Source of the DNA: Setophaga petechia
Lineage: Eukaryota; Chordata; Aves; Passeriformes; Parulidae
Direction of reading: 5' to 3'
Length of the DNA: 64,000 bases
Assembly: GCA_024362935.1 (NCBI GenBank)
Contig: JANCRA010000061.1
Coordinates: forward strand, 124,001 to 188,000
Position numbers and translations under genes: made by a program. How positions within the stretch are numbered: the first letter of the stretch is position 1; each line of letters begins with the position of its first letter. Positions 54,608 through 64,000 of this stretch are shown piece after piece. The notes beneath the pieces were generated by a model. The model was given only the letters and a program-made list of their open reading frames with translations, did no database searches and was not told where the DNA came from.

Positions 54608-57600
54608 CACAGCCCGTAATTGTGTTCATGGTGTCCTCCCTGGCCTTTCCATGTCACCTCCTCCTGCAGAGCACCTGGGCATGCTGCTGGCTTGTTTCTT
54701 TTGAGGAGACTGGGATGAGGAAAGGTGGGAGGGTTGTGTCAAAGAGATGATATTTGAGTGATCGTGTACGTGCTGGAAGCCTCACAGACTGACGGGGCCA
54801 TGACAGGATGGCCCAGAGCTGGCAGGGCTGCACCTTGCTGCCCTGGTTACAGCTGCTCCTTTGCTCAGAGAGAGCCAAGTGCAGCACTTTTGTGCAGAAA
54901 CACTTCATTAGCCCTGCTTTGCACAGCTGCAGCTACTGAGGTTGGTGGGGTGCCCATTTCTGCACTTGGAAATGAGCAGAGTCAGTGATGGGACAGGGCA
55001 GGGCATTCCCTACCTGTGCCCATTGTGAAATCCCTCTGCCCCCACTGTGTCACGTGCCACTCCTCAGTGACATCCGGGCCAGCCTGGAACATGCAACTCC
55101 CCGTTTCCAAGGACACATGGCCATTGTCACCAGCACAGGGCAGGAGCGCTCAGAGCCTTTGGTAGCTACAGCGAGAGTGGAAGTGTCAGAGCCACAGGGA
55201 GTGTTGTTCCAACTTGGCTGGTTCCAGCAAGAGCCGTTGTTCAAGAGCCCAATCCACCCACTGAGTGGAGGTAATTTTTCACAGTTCTGTGCAGAAAAGG
55301 GGGGCTCAGGGGCAAATTCACAAAGCCAGCAACACGAGAACCCCAGAGTGTTTGAGTATTTACACATTTGAGCAAAGAAAGGAATTAGTGTTCATTGCCT
55401 GCAAGTTCCCTAGTTCTCTCCATAAGGAGTATTCTGTCTGCTGTTGGCTAATGATCCTCTCACTTCTCATGCTCAATAGTTTGCGTGCTCAGTGTCTCCC
55501 TTCTTCTTAATGAGAGGTTTCTTGAGTGGGTGGCCATGGTCTGCCCCTGCTGGAATGGCCTTTTACCCTGCGGGAGCTGATTCAGCACAGTTGCTGCATC
55601 GGCTTTATCTCTTTGCTCCTTTTCTTGGGGATTCTGCCAAATCTTGTCCTTGTGCCCATAAATTCTGCATTCTTTGTGTCCACCATCAGAGGTACATCCC
55701 CCTTCCCAAGCCTTGCTAACCTGCCCTGTGTCTGAGGTCACTGAAGCCTGTCAAGCCCTGCACCTCAACAAGGCAATGCAGCCAAGAAGTCACCTGCCTT
55801 TCCCAGGCCTGGCCATCACTTCCAGCTTGTTGGCTACTTTTGGTTTCGTGGGAATCATCCCCCTTCTTATTGATGAGACTTGAAAGCCATAATAGCCAAA
55901 CATGAAGAGACACATTTTCCTAAGAAATATTTTACATTTTGCAGATATTCCAGCAGGATCAGTGTCTGTGTGGGAGCGGGAGCAGCCGAGGCAGAGCGGG
56001 ATGGCGGAGCTGCGGGCCTGGGCAGGATCCAGTGAGTTCCGCAGGGCCCCAATCCGCACTGCGTCCCGCGGGTCCCCCAGCAGCACTGCCATGCCCGTCA
56101 GGGTGAGCCAGAGGTGCCAGGAGCAGCAGGTGAGGGGCAGGTGTGGGGCTCTGCGGGTTGGCAGCGGGTGGGGGCTTGGCCATGGTGTTGGTGGCAGGCG
56201 CTGCTGAGCCCGCGGGACCTGTTGGGCAGGGCTGGGGCCCCACTGGTGCTCCAAGGGCCCCTTTGAGGCAGCTGCCCGGGGGGAAGCCACTCACAGGGGG
56301 ATGATACTGAGCAGGTGCCAGTGAAAATGGGAGGTTCTCTGATGGAAGTGGCTCTTAGGGATGACACTGAAGAGATGCCAGTGGAAGTGGGAGGTTGCTC
56401 TTACACATGCTCAGGGATAACACAGAGGAGGTGCCAGTGGGAGTCACATGTTCTCTGTGCTTTGACACTCAGGAAATTCATGCTCTGTACATGGCTCCTT
56501 GCCAAAATGCATGGATTTCTCATGGTTCTATGTTTGTACTGCACTCATCGAACATGTCAGGATAAAGAAAACTTTCTAAAATATTTTTAGTATTAGGAGT
56601 AACCATTACTTTATTCCCAACTGGGATGCATAGTGGAGAACTACAGCAATTTTAAAGCTTTTCTAGTTATTGAAACACCTTTAGGAAACAAAGAAATAAA
56701 TCTTCACTGGTTCTAAATTAAAGAATTCCTTCCATGGAGTAATATTCTTTCTTCTAATGGGTAGTGATATCTCCCTTCTTACGGTAATTAGTCCACAATT
56801 TTCATTCCATTTATCATAGCTTTTTTGATTTATCTCAGCCATTTTTGCCTTCAGAATGAAGCAGTTGGATGGCAGTAGTTGTTCTTGTTAAAAAATATGC
56901 TTATGCCAATAGACATTTTAGTGATTTTTGTGTTCCAATGGAATGTGTCAGATACTACACTAAATGATGAGTTCAGCCAGGCACCTCAATTTTGTAACCT
57001 CTGACTAACTTAGGATAAACTATTTCCTATAACTTAGGAGAAACTATTTTCCATCGATGGAAATAATTGCATCTAGAGCTGAGGAAAAGAGAAAGGGTTT
57101 TGGTGCCTGTTACAGTTGAAATTCATCTTTTGCAGTTGAAGTTGTTTTTGGAGCTGACTCCAGCATGTGCTTCCACAGTGGCAAATAAATCCCAGTGTCA
57201 GGTGCTGCCCCGACTTTGAGATCTTTTTGTGAGCCTCTCTGGATTTTTAGCTTAGCACTGACAAGTTCAAATGTACATGGGCACTTGATTTCAAGGGAAG
57301 CCTGTGCCTATAAATTCCAGCAGCTGGGAAAGAATGACTTGCTACTCCAAGGCTTGGCTGCATTGGAGGCTGAGTGAGGGTGGCTCTCTCAGGGCACTTT
57401 TGTAGCCGGCTGCTTTCCGAGGGAGAACTGTGTCAAAGCAGCTCTTTTTAGTGATGCGACAGCAAACCTTTGCAAATTCAGCTCTTGTTTAAAATGGAGG
57501 GCCTAGTTAATCATCAGTAATGGAGAGCAGGCTGAAGATTTTACAGAAAATTTCTTTCTCCTTTTAGCCATATGCCAGTGAGGCGTCACAGAAGGGAAGT

Positions 57601-58794
57601 GCGCAGGTTGTCAAATTGTATAACCCACTTGGAGGTATGGTTGGATTTTATATTTTGTTCAATGTCTGTAAGTTTTTAAACTCAGTAATTCATTTTTGGT
57701 GCATATTCATTGGATAGGGGATCTCTTGCATTCAGAGCTCTCAGCTGGGGGTGGCTTGTTCTCAGGTCAGCCTTGCAGTCTGTTGTCACAGCATTTAGCC
57801 ACTGGTTTGTTTTCCTCTGAGAAAGTCCGCCAGTCCTTCCTTGTTCCCATACTACTTGATGGGTGGGAATTTGGAGCATGGAGGTCAAGGTTTGGACCAC
57901 CTTATGCATTTTAATTCACAGACTTGGTTGCTAAGGTTTTGGTTTTGTAACACCTAGGCACTGTCATTATCTATTAAATTTAATTGGGAAATTGAAAGAA
58001 AATGACCTTGAGGAAATTGGATAATTTCATAAGGTCAATATGGAAAACCATGCTTGATTTAATTTTTTGTCTTGGCCATTAATAAGTTTGCCAAAATTCT
58101 GCATTGAGTTCCCTTCCAGGAAATTGAAAGGAAGACATTGATGTCATCTTGCCCATGAATTCCAACATTCCCCTCAAAGCACAATGTGCTTACGTGGTGC
58201 CATTTGTATTATTGTGTTCTGAGTGCTGTTTCCCCAAGGAGCCTGGCTCCAGGCAGACACCAGGTGCACATTCCCCTTCCAGGCACTCACTGGTGCTGCC
58301 TGCAGCAGTGAGCTGAGCCAGGCACAGCCAGCTGCCCTGAGCAAAACAGGCTCTGACCTGGCTGTGGCTGCAGTCCCCTGCCTGCAGGGACATCCCTGCC
58401 CCTGCAAGTGCAGCTCCTGCTCTGCCTTAGCCTAGTGCAGAGCATTTTAAGGCAGCATCATGGTGGCTTTTGGAGAGATAAAACTCAACTTCTGAATTTC
58501 TTATTGGGGACCTTCTGTTTCACATGTGAATTGATGATTTTTGTGATTCTTGGTGGTGGTCTACATAGATTCTAAGGGAATATTTAAGATTGAATACCTG
58601 GGGTGTGAGGACTGGCAGCAGTGAGTCAGTTGTGGAACTTGGTGGCACATCTGCTTTGGGCTGGTACAGAGAAGCTCAGGTGAGACAGGTCTGGTTGCTG
58701 GTAGGGTACAGGGTGCCTTTGCAACATGCTCCATAAAGGACCAGTTAGGGACTGGGATTGTTCACAGAATCAGAGAATATGTGAGTTCAAAGGG
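54608..58794. repeat. Inverted-repeat unit A, right copy
   Basis: Reverse-complement match of 729-4826. It has one more copy of the short tandem repeat (about 56300-56450). Both ends are sharp: the left abuts an ERV fragment, the right enters CR1. Confidence 0.85.
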
Positions 58795-59010
58795 ATCCAC
58801 AAGGATATGCAAGTTCAGCTGTGTTCTCAAGAGTCCCACCAGGTGCCTGTGGACCTTGTCCAAATGCTTCCTGGGCTCTACTGGACTTGGTGCCATGAGC
58901 CCACTAAGTTGTGGGGAGCCTTTCCCTATGCCTGACCACCCTCTGGGTGTAGAACTCTCACCTAATTTTCATCTTCATGTTTGGTCATGGTTTCAGATAA
59001 TTTTTGTTAG
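58760..59010 (-). mobile_element. CR1 3' end
   Basis: Antisense CR1 text: CAGAATCAGAGAATATG, GGGATCCACAAGGAT, CCACCCTCTGGGTGTAGAAC. Confidence 0.65.
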
Positions 59011-59186
59011 AAGTCATTCAGGGGTATGATTTTAGGAGGTGTTTTGCTTGAATCCGGTGGGAAGTTTCTGTATCTACATTGGATTGAACTTCTCAAAACA
59101 GTAGTAGTGCCTACGCTCTAGAACTGGCACGTTTACAGTGTTCTGTGTAATTGAAGTGTGTGATGTTTGTGCCATTAGGTTTGCAG

Positions 59187-62100
59187 GCAAATATCAGAGA
59201 GGCATGGTCCAAGGAACAGCAAGAGGAGAAAGGCATGAAAAGTTGGACCTACATTGACAGATTGAAGGAGCGTGTAAAGAAAGGTCAGTCTCTGTGTGTG
59301 GGATGGAAGAGACAAAGCTCCTGGATTTCTCCCCAGTACTCATGAAGTCTCCATCAGCCAGCAAGCACGAGTTCCTGGTTTCAGAACAGTGCCTGATGTG
59401 TCAAATCCCCTCCCTCACCTGCTGGCCGCGCTTCCCCTGATGCAGCCCAGGACACGGTTGCCTTTCTGGGCTGCCAGCACACGTTGCCAGCTCATGCCCA
59501 GCCTCTCATCCAGCAGCACTTCCAAGTCCTCCCCACCTTCATCCCCCAGAGTGCCTGGGTGCCATGGCGTGTCCCAGTCCCAAAGATGCAGCACTTTGCA
59601 TTTGCCCTGGTTGAATCTGATGAGGATTCCAGGGACCTACTCGCCAAGGTTCTCCCTGTCCTTCTGGATGGCATCCCCGGCCTCTGGTGTTGGTAAATTT
59701 GGCAAGGCTGCATTTAATCCCACTGTCCATGTCATTCTTGGCATAGCTCAATGCTTGGGCTTACAAACCGGGGAAATCATATCAAAGCACCTTGCATAAA
59801 AGTAATTTTTTCATAAATATCACCCCTCCAATATCACTCCTTTACCAGGTATTTTTAATGACCTTTTTTTCCTTATGCTTTACTGTTTGGATTCTTACTG
59901 ATCCATAAATGCTGAACAAATAGATTTTCAAGAATCTCGGTACATCCTTTTGAATCAACTTTCTTGCCTTCTCCCAACCCCCCATTTGACAATTCTTTTT
60001 CTGGTTTTCCTTTACTCAAGTGAAAATTCCCGAGCTCAGGAGAGCCCCACACTGTTCTCCAGATCTTGTGCCTGAGAGGAAGAGAACGATGCCCACGAAC
60101 CCTGCCAAATTCTTCCAGAGGCCTTTCAGGACTGTTTCTCAACGTCCCATCAGAGACAGGGTGATTCATTTACTGGCTCTGAAGAATTACAAGAAGGCAG
60201 AGCTGCTTTCCCACTTAGAGAGAGAGGGAATTGTGGAAAAGGACAAGGAATCCCTTGGAAAGATCCTTCAGGAGGTGAGATCCTGGAGTTGCTGCTGGCA
60301 ATGCTAACTCTGAGCTGTCTTGCTTCAGGTTTTCAATCAGAAACCAATGAGAGGTTTAGGAAATGCTCCTTGTTTACAATTTTCCATCAGCTTTACCCAG
60401 TTCCCCTAATGGCAAGGCATTGTTGTTGTTGTTCTAGAGTGGCTGGCAATGATAAATTCTTTGTCATGTTGTTGTTTCTCATGCCTTTTTTAAATCCTCT
60501 GTCTTCCCCTTGCACTGTTTAACTGCTTCATGGAGTAACTTCACAGGGTGAAACTCTCAACTGGGTGAAAGACTTAGCTCAGGTCTTTAAACAATCCCGG
60601 GACAGGTTTCAGAGGAGAGAATTTTGGTAGCTGCATAGGGCAGCATTTCACTTGAATGGAGTTGATGGCCTCTCAATGGTACCTGGCTTCTGCTGGGATC
60701 TGTGGGGATTGCCTTCCAGGGAAGGGTGTTGCAGGCAAATCCCCCATGACAGAGGTGGTGGCCCAGCTTTGAGCACAGGGGTTCTTTGCTGTTGTGTGGA
60801 TCGAGCCTTCAACTTCCTTGGCACCTATTATTATTCAGTGACTTTTCCTGTTGGCCTTTTATTTCCACTGGTATTTCTTGATCACTTTATGTCTTGATTT
60901 CTTTATCATTCATACAAGTGACATTGATTGCAGGATGCAGTGGCTGTTTCCTTCCTTTTTAAATACTCCCCATCCAGGTAGGCTGCTGCTGAATTATGCA
61001 AGCATTAAGTAGTACCTCAAGCAGCAATATTTCCTTTTTAGCTCTGAAAGAAGTGATTCTAGGATTTCAAAGCTCAGCTCCTTAGAGGGTAAGAGGTGAA
61101 AAAAAATTTTCCTTTTCCCTTTCTTCTTGTCAATGTTTCAGGAGATTTTGAAGGAGTAGTTTCTTGTTTGCAGTGTGAACTGCCTCAAGGTACTGGTTTG
61201 CATTCTGAAAGGCCTGTGTGAACAGCACTTCATCCTGAAACCTGTTATTCACCTTTTTCTGAACTTCATAGGGAGGCGGTGTTGGTTTTGGCTATAGATG
61301 AAAAACCATTTGGGTGAACTTGCTGAGCTCTTCTACTCACAGCCTTCCTTCCCTTCCAACAGAGCCCCTTAGTTCAGGTTTTAAGAAGTGATTTCCTGAT
61401 TCTGGGTATGTTGGTTCCTTTTAAGCTGTTGAAATGTAGCTCTAGGTAGATTATCTCATACAAGTGTTCCATAGGAAGCTGTCGTTTCCTCTGAGAGGCA
61501 CTTGAGAAAGAAAAGCAGTTCTGTTTGCAGAGACAAATGCCAGCATCCTTCATGGGATGGTGAAAACATGCCCTGTTAGAGGCCCAGGCTGTGCTCTGCC
61601 ATGGCAATGCAGCTGGGTGAAACAGGAGGGCAGCCGGTGTCCTCCTGAGGGTGGAAAAATATGGATTTGCCCATGGAGATGATGTTCTTCAGGTCTTACT
61701 CAAAACAGAAGCAAACAGAATGGAAAACCTAGCCCTCCATGTATTTCAAATGGTGAAGACTGGGTGTTCTGGCATAGTGTACTTTGACTCTCCAAGCTGT
61801 GTAAAAGACCAAAAAACCTGGATCCCTGGTGCAGGGAGAGGTTTACATAGTGTCCATTTCCTCCATGCTTGCAGCAGTTTGGCATTTACTTACATCCAAA
61901 TTTCCTCAGCCCAAATGGACCACACCTGTTTAATCTTGTTGCCTCTTCCATGTCAGCTGCTTTCTTGTTCACACTGAACAAAAGTCCTGGAAAAGTGCTG
62001 CATGATTTTCTTTTCAGCTTTGCTTTAGCTTTGCAGTACCAGTTTTAATCCATAGTCTGCCTTCAGGTGTAATGAGCATGTATGTTTGAAATGTCTGTCC

Positions 62101-62453
62101 TTAGGTAGCCAACGTGGATGCAAATGAGAATTCTTTCAGCCTGAAGGAACATTTCTTTAAAGACATCCAGGAAGGTTGGCCTGGCTACAGTGAAAGGGAA
62201 AGACAGACATTGGAGGTGACCCTTTCTCAGTAAGTTCAGTTAGGACAAAAAACATTTCAGAAAACGCTCTGGGAAATGAAGGTCTGCTTTCCCTATGAGG
62301 AAAGAGCCATGACTGTTGATATTTTTGCCTTTGTAACCTGAAATGTTGGACCACGCTTACAGGAAACCAGCTGGATCTCAGAATGCCACCAGCACCAGCC
62401 CGTCACCATCTCTGGGACCTTCTGAAAGAGATACTCCACCCAGAACTGCTCAG
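59187..62453 (+). CDS. ELL2: ELL2-like elongation factor, right copy (continues past the window)
   Basis: Four open, phase-consistent exons on the plus strand. 59187-59283 has ANIREAWSKEQQEEKGMKSW, like the segment after the ELL N-terminal domain. 60021-60274 has VPERKRTMPTNPAKF and QRPIRDRVIHLLALKNYKKA. 62105-62229 has VANVDANENSFSLKEH and EGWPGYSERERQTL. 62363-62453 is Ser/Pro-rich, ending TPPRTAQ. Donors and acceptors are canonical, and junction phases are 1, 0, 2, 0. The wording is closer to ELL2 than to ELL. First exon(s) upstream of 59187 were not found, and later exons should lie beyond 64000. ELL proteins increase elongation by RNA polymerase II in the nucleus. This is the least damaged copy in the window. 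Confidence 0.82.
59395..59770 (-). mobile_element. CR1 ORF2 fragment in ELL2-like intron
   Basis: Minus strand reads ADDT-less but recognisable CR1 ORF2: NDMDSGI, HPEGQGE, IRFNQGKC-like, LLDERLGMSWQRVLAAQKGN and GCIRG. It covers the same ORF2 segment as the left fragment at 11545-11870. Confidence 0.65.
60275..62104. other. Intron of the right ELL2-like gene
   Basis: No other gene. 60275-61636 has no counterpart on the left, because the left copy is cut at 14449; from 61637 it matches unit C. Confidence 0.6.
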
Positions 62454-64000
62454 GTATTTGGTGAATTCTTTAAACATTCTCTACCATGTCTGATGTTTTA
62501 TCCCACTTGCTCTTGATGTTCCAAGCTGTGATAAGAAGCAGTAGTGTTGTCTTTATGTCATATGAACCTGGAGCATGCACTTCTAATGGGATTCCTGGAT
62601 ACTTTTCAAGATGGTTGCAGTGTCAAAGCCTGCAACAAGTTTGCACGCATTATTTGTTTCTCATGGTGCAGAGGAAACTCTGCTAAGGACAAGACGTGGA
62701 CATGTTTTTGTTTCCTGGCTGTGTCTTCTTGATGATATGGCAGCTCTAGTACTTAAAACATGCGCGGACATGCCAGTGCAACTGTTTGAAAAGATATCTT
62801 AGGGAAGTCTAGAATGAAGACAAATTCCTGGAATGAGGCATTTGTAGGAAACTTGTTTTCTCCCCTAAGCAGCACTTAGACCCCCAGTTTTGATCCATGT
62901 GTGAGGACGGGACTCTGAATCATCGGGGAATACTTTGGACTTGTCACGCTTAAAATGAAGACATGGCCTGTTTTCTTACCAGTACAAGAGGACAAGGCAA
63001 ACCTTTTGAAAGAATCTTGAAGAACACTTCCTGAAAGGTTTATTTCCCATACCTTAAAGAATTCTCTTTAAACAGAGGAGGGAGGACGCAGTTCTGCTTT
63101 TCCCCTAGCTCTTTTTCCAGCCAGGGAAGGAACGCTGCAAGCCCCTGTCAGGATCATTAGTTTGTCAGAGTGACCCCGAGAAAAGTTCTAAAGTCTCTTT
63201 TCCCAGCCCAGCGCTTAAAGAAGGAGTCAGAGCTCTTCATCTCTCGGTCTCAAGGTCGTTTATTAATTCTTATCTAAAAAATTTTTTTTCTGCCCAGCAG
63301 AGATCTGCTCAGCAGGGCAGCCACAGGCACTCTGCCCACCCACGGGGCGGTCGTGTCCTTTTATAAGAAAAACTATGTATATTATATTTACTTTTTATTC
63401 CCAATACCTTTTACCCTTATTGACAAGTGTACTTTCACCATAAACCAATCCCCAAGTGCCAGCATCACCACGGAAGATGGAAGACAAGAAGAAGAAAGAA
63501 GAAGCATGAGGCACGCCCCGATTCCTCCATCTTGTCTCCATAACCCCCCTGTACAGGGATATAACCCCCCTGTACAGTAATCCTAAAATGCATAATTCAC
63601 CCTGTGATAATTTCACTAATATTCTACTTAAACTCTTGTGGCTTGCTGATCTTCATAGAAGGTTGGTAATTTGCTCCATGGGCCATAATCAAACTCAAAG
63701 AGGCATCTTGGGCTCTGTGCCAGGGTCTCCGAGGCCCCTGGCAAGGGTCTTGGCTGCTCAGGACAGCCAGAGGGATGTCCTGAGTCCAAACAAGCCCCAG
63801 CATCCTCTTATGTCCTGCCTCCTTGCCCACAGGATTTCTGTCAGCAGGCTGGCACAGAGCCATGTCTGGCACTTCTGCTCTGAGCTGCTGATGTGCATGG
63901 ATGGGAGCAGTGTGTGCTTGGTAGGGAAGAGGTTGTGATCCAGGGTTTCCTCTGGAGAACTGCAGGAATGAGACCTGCAGCCAGCCTGGGGCATCTCTCT
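61637..64000. repeat. Inverted-repeat unit C, right copy
   Basis: Reverse-complement match of 12744-14449, interrupted by the solo LTR at 63146-63792. It continues past the window end. Confidence 0.85.
63146..63792 (-). mobile_element. Solo LTR with 6-bp target duplication
   Basis: Starts TGTCAGGATC, ends TCCAAACA, and is flanked by AGCCCC at 63140-63145 and 63793-63798. The left copy of unit C has a single uninterrupted AGCCCC there (about 12948), so the insertion is later than the duplication. On the minus strand a TATAAAAGG precedes AATAAA by about 110 bp. Confidence 0.9.

Noticed and set aside
54985..55371. 128-codon frame also open in the left arm (4055-4438)
   Set aside because: Conservation comes from the recent duplication; there is no recognised family and the frames diverge at the end.
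55790..56294. Overlapping frames of 111 and 166 codons shared with the left arm
   Set aside because: Two frames are equally open in a GC-rich stretch; no splice sites or homologue could be named.
59296..59799. 167-codon plus-strand frame
   Set aside because: It is the antisense of a CR1 ORF2 fragment.

Overview
The window looks like nuclear DNA from a bird, probably a songbird. It carries CR1 LINE fragments, a degenerate TTAGGG block, alpharetrovirus-like endogenous retroviral remains, and two multi-exon vertebrate gene families that can be read through exon by exon: an ELL2-like elongation-factor family and a PAK3-like kinase. Chromosome assignment (W, germline-restricted or an unplaced repeat-rich autosomal block) cannot be made from the sequence. 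The density of young and old ERVs plus inverted multicopy arms would suit a W-type or ampliconic region, but that is inference. There is no prokaryotic content, no CRISPR array and no recognisable tRNA or rRNA.

Layout. Positions 1-14449 hold a minus-strand array of ELL2-like gene pieces: copy 0 (exon at 363-616), copy I (8451-11309) and copy II (12051-13989). Between them lie an inverted-repeat unit A (about 729-4826) and a degraded gammaretrovirus-like pol (about 5560-7060). Positions 54608-64000 hold the same material in opposite orientation: unit A (54608-58794), then a plus-strand ELL2-like gene (59187-62453 and beyond), so the two arrays point away from each other. A solo LTR with a clean 6-bp target duplication (63146-63792) sits only in the right copy.

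The centre begins with an alpharetrovirus-like LTR fragment (14450-15478, resuming at 23513). It was hit by a very young ERV (15479-23512) with two 504-bp LTRs that look identical, intact gag and dUTPase-like/protease/RT/RNase H/integrase frames joined by a -1 slippery site, and almost no env. A CpG island, further LTR-like sequence, a hairpin and a degenerate telomeric repeat follow to 27460.

Positions 28758-41349 (minus) hold the most interesting gene. Fifteen exons with fully consistent splice phases encode a hydrophobic N-terminus, a coiled-coil region and a PAK3-type kinase domain, about 610 codons. An LTR with TATA box points at its first exon from 41.8-42.2 kb. Positions 43.8-48.1 kb hold a second alpharetrovirus-like remnant with a still-open Env transmembrane frame. 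Its LTR preserves the sequence of the empty site into which the young ERV jumped in the other copy. Positions 48.1-54.6 kb are mostly LTR fragments and a truncated CpG-island first exon cut by an LTR.

All calls are by eye. Identity levels, family names of LTRs and coding status should be checked by alignment.
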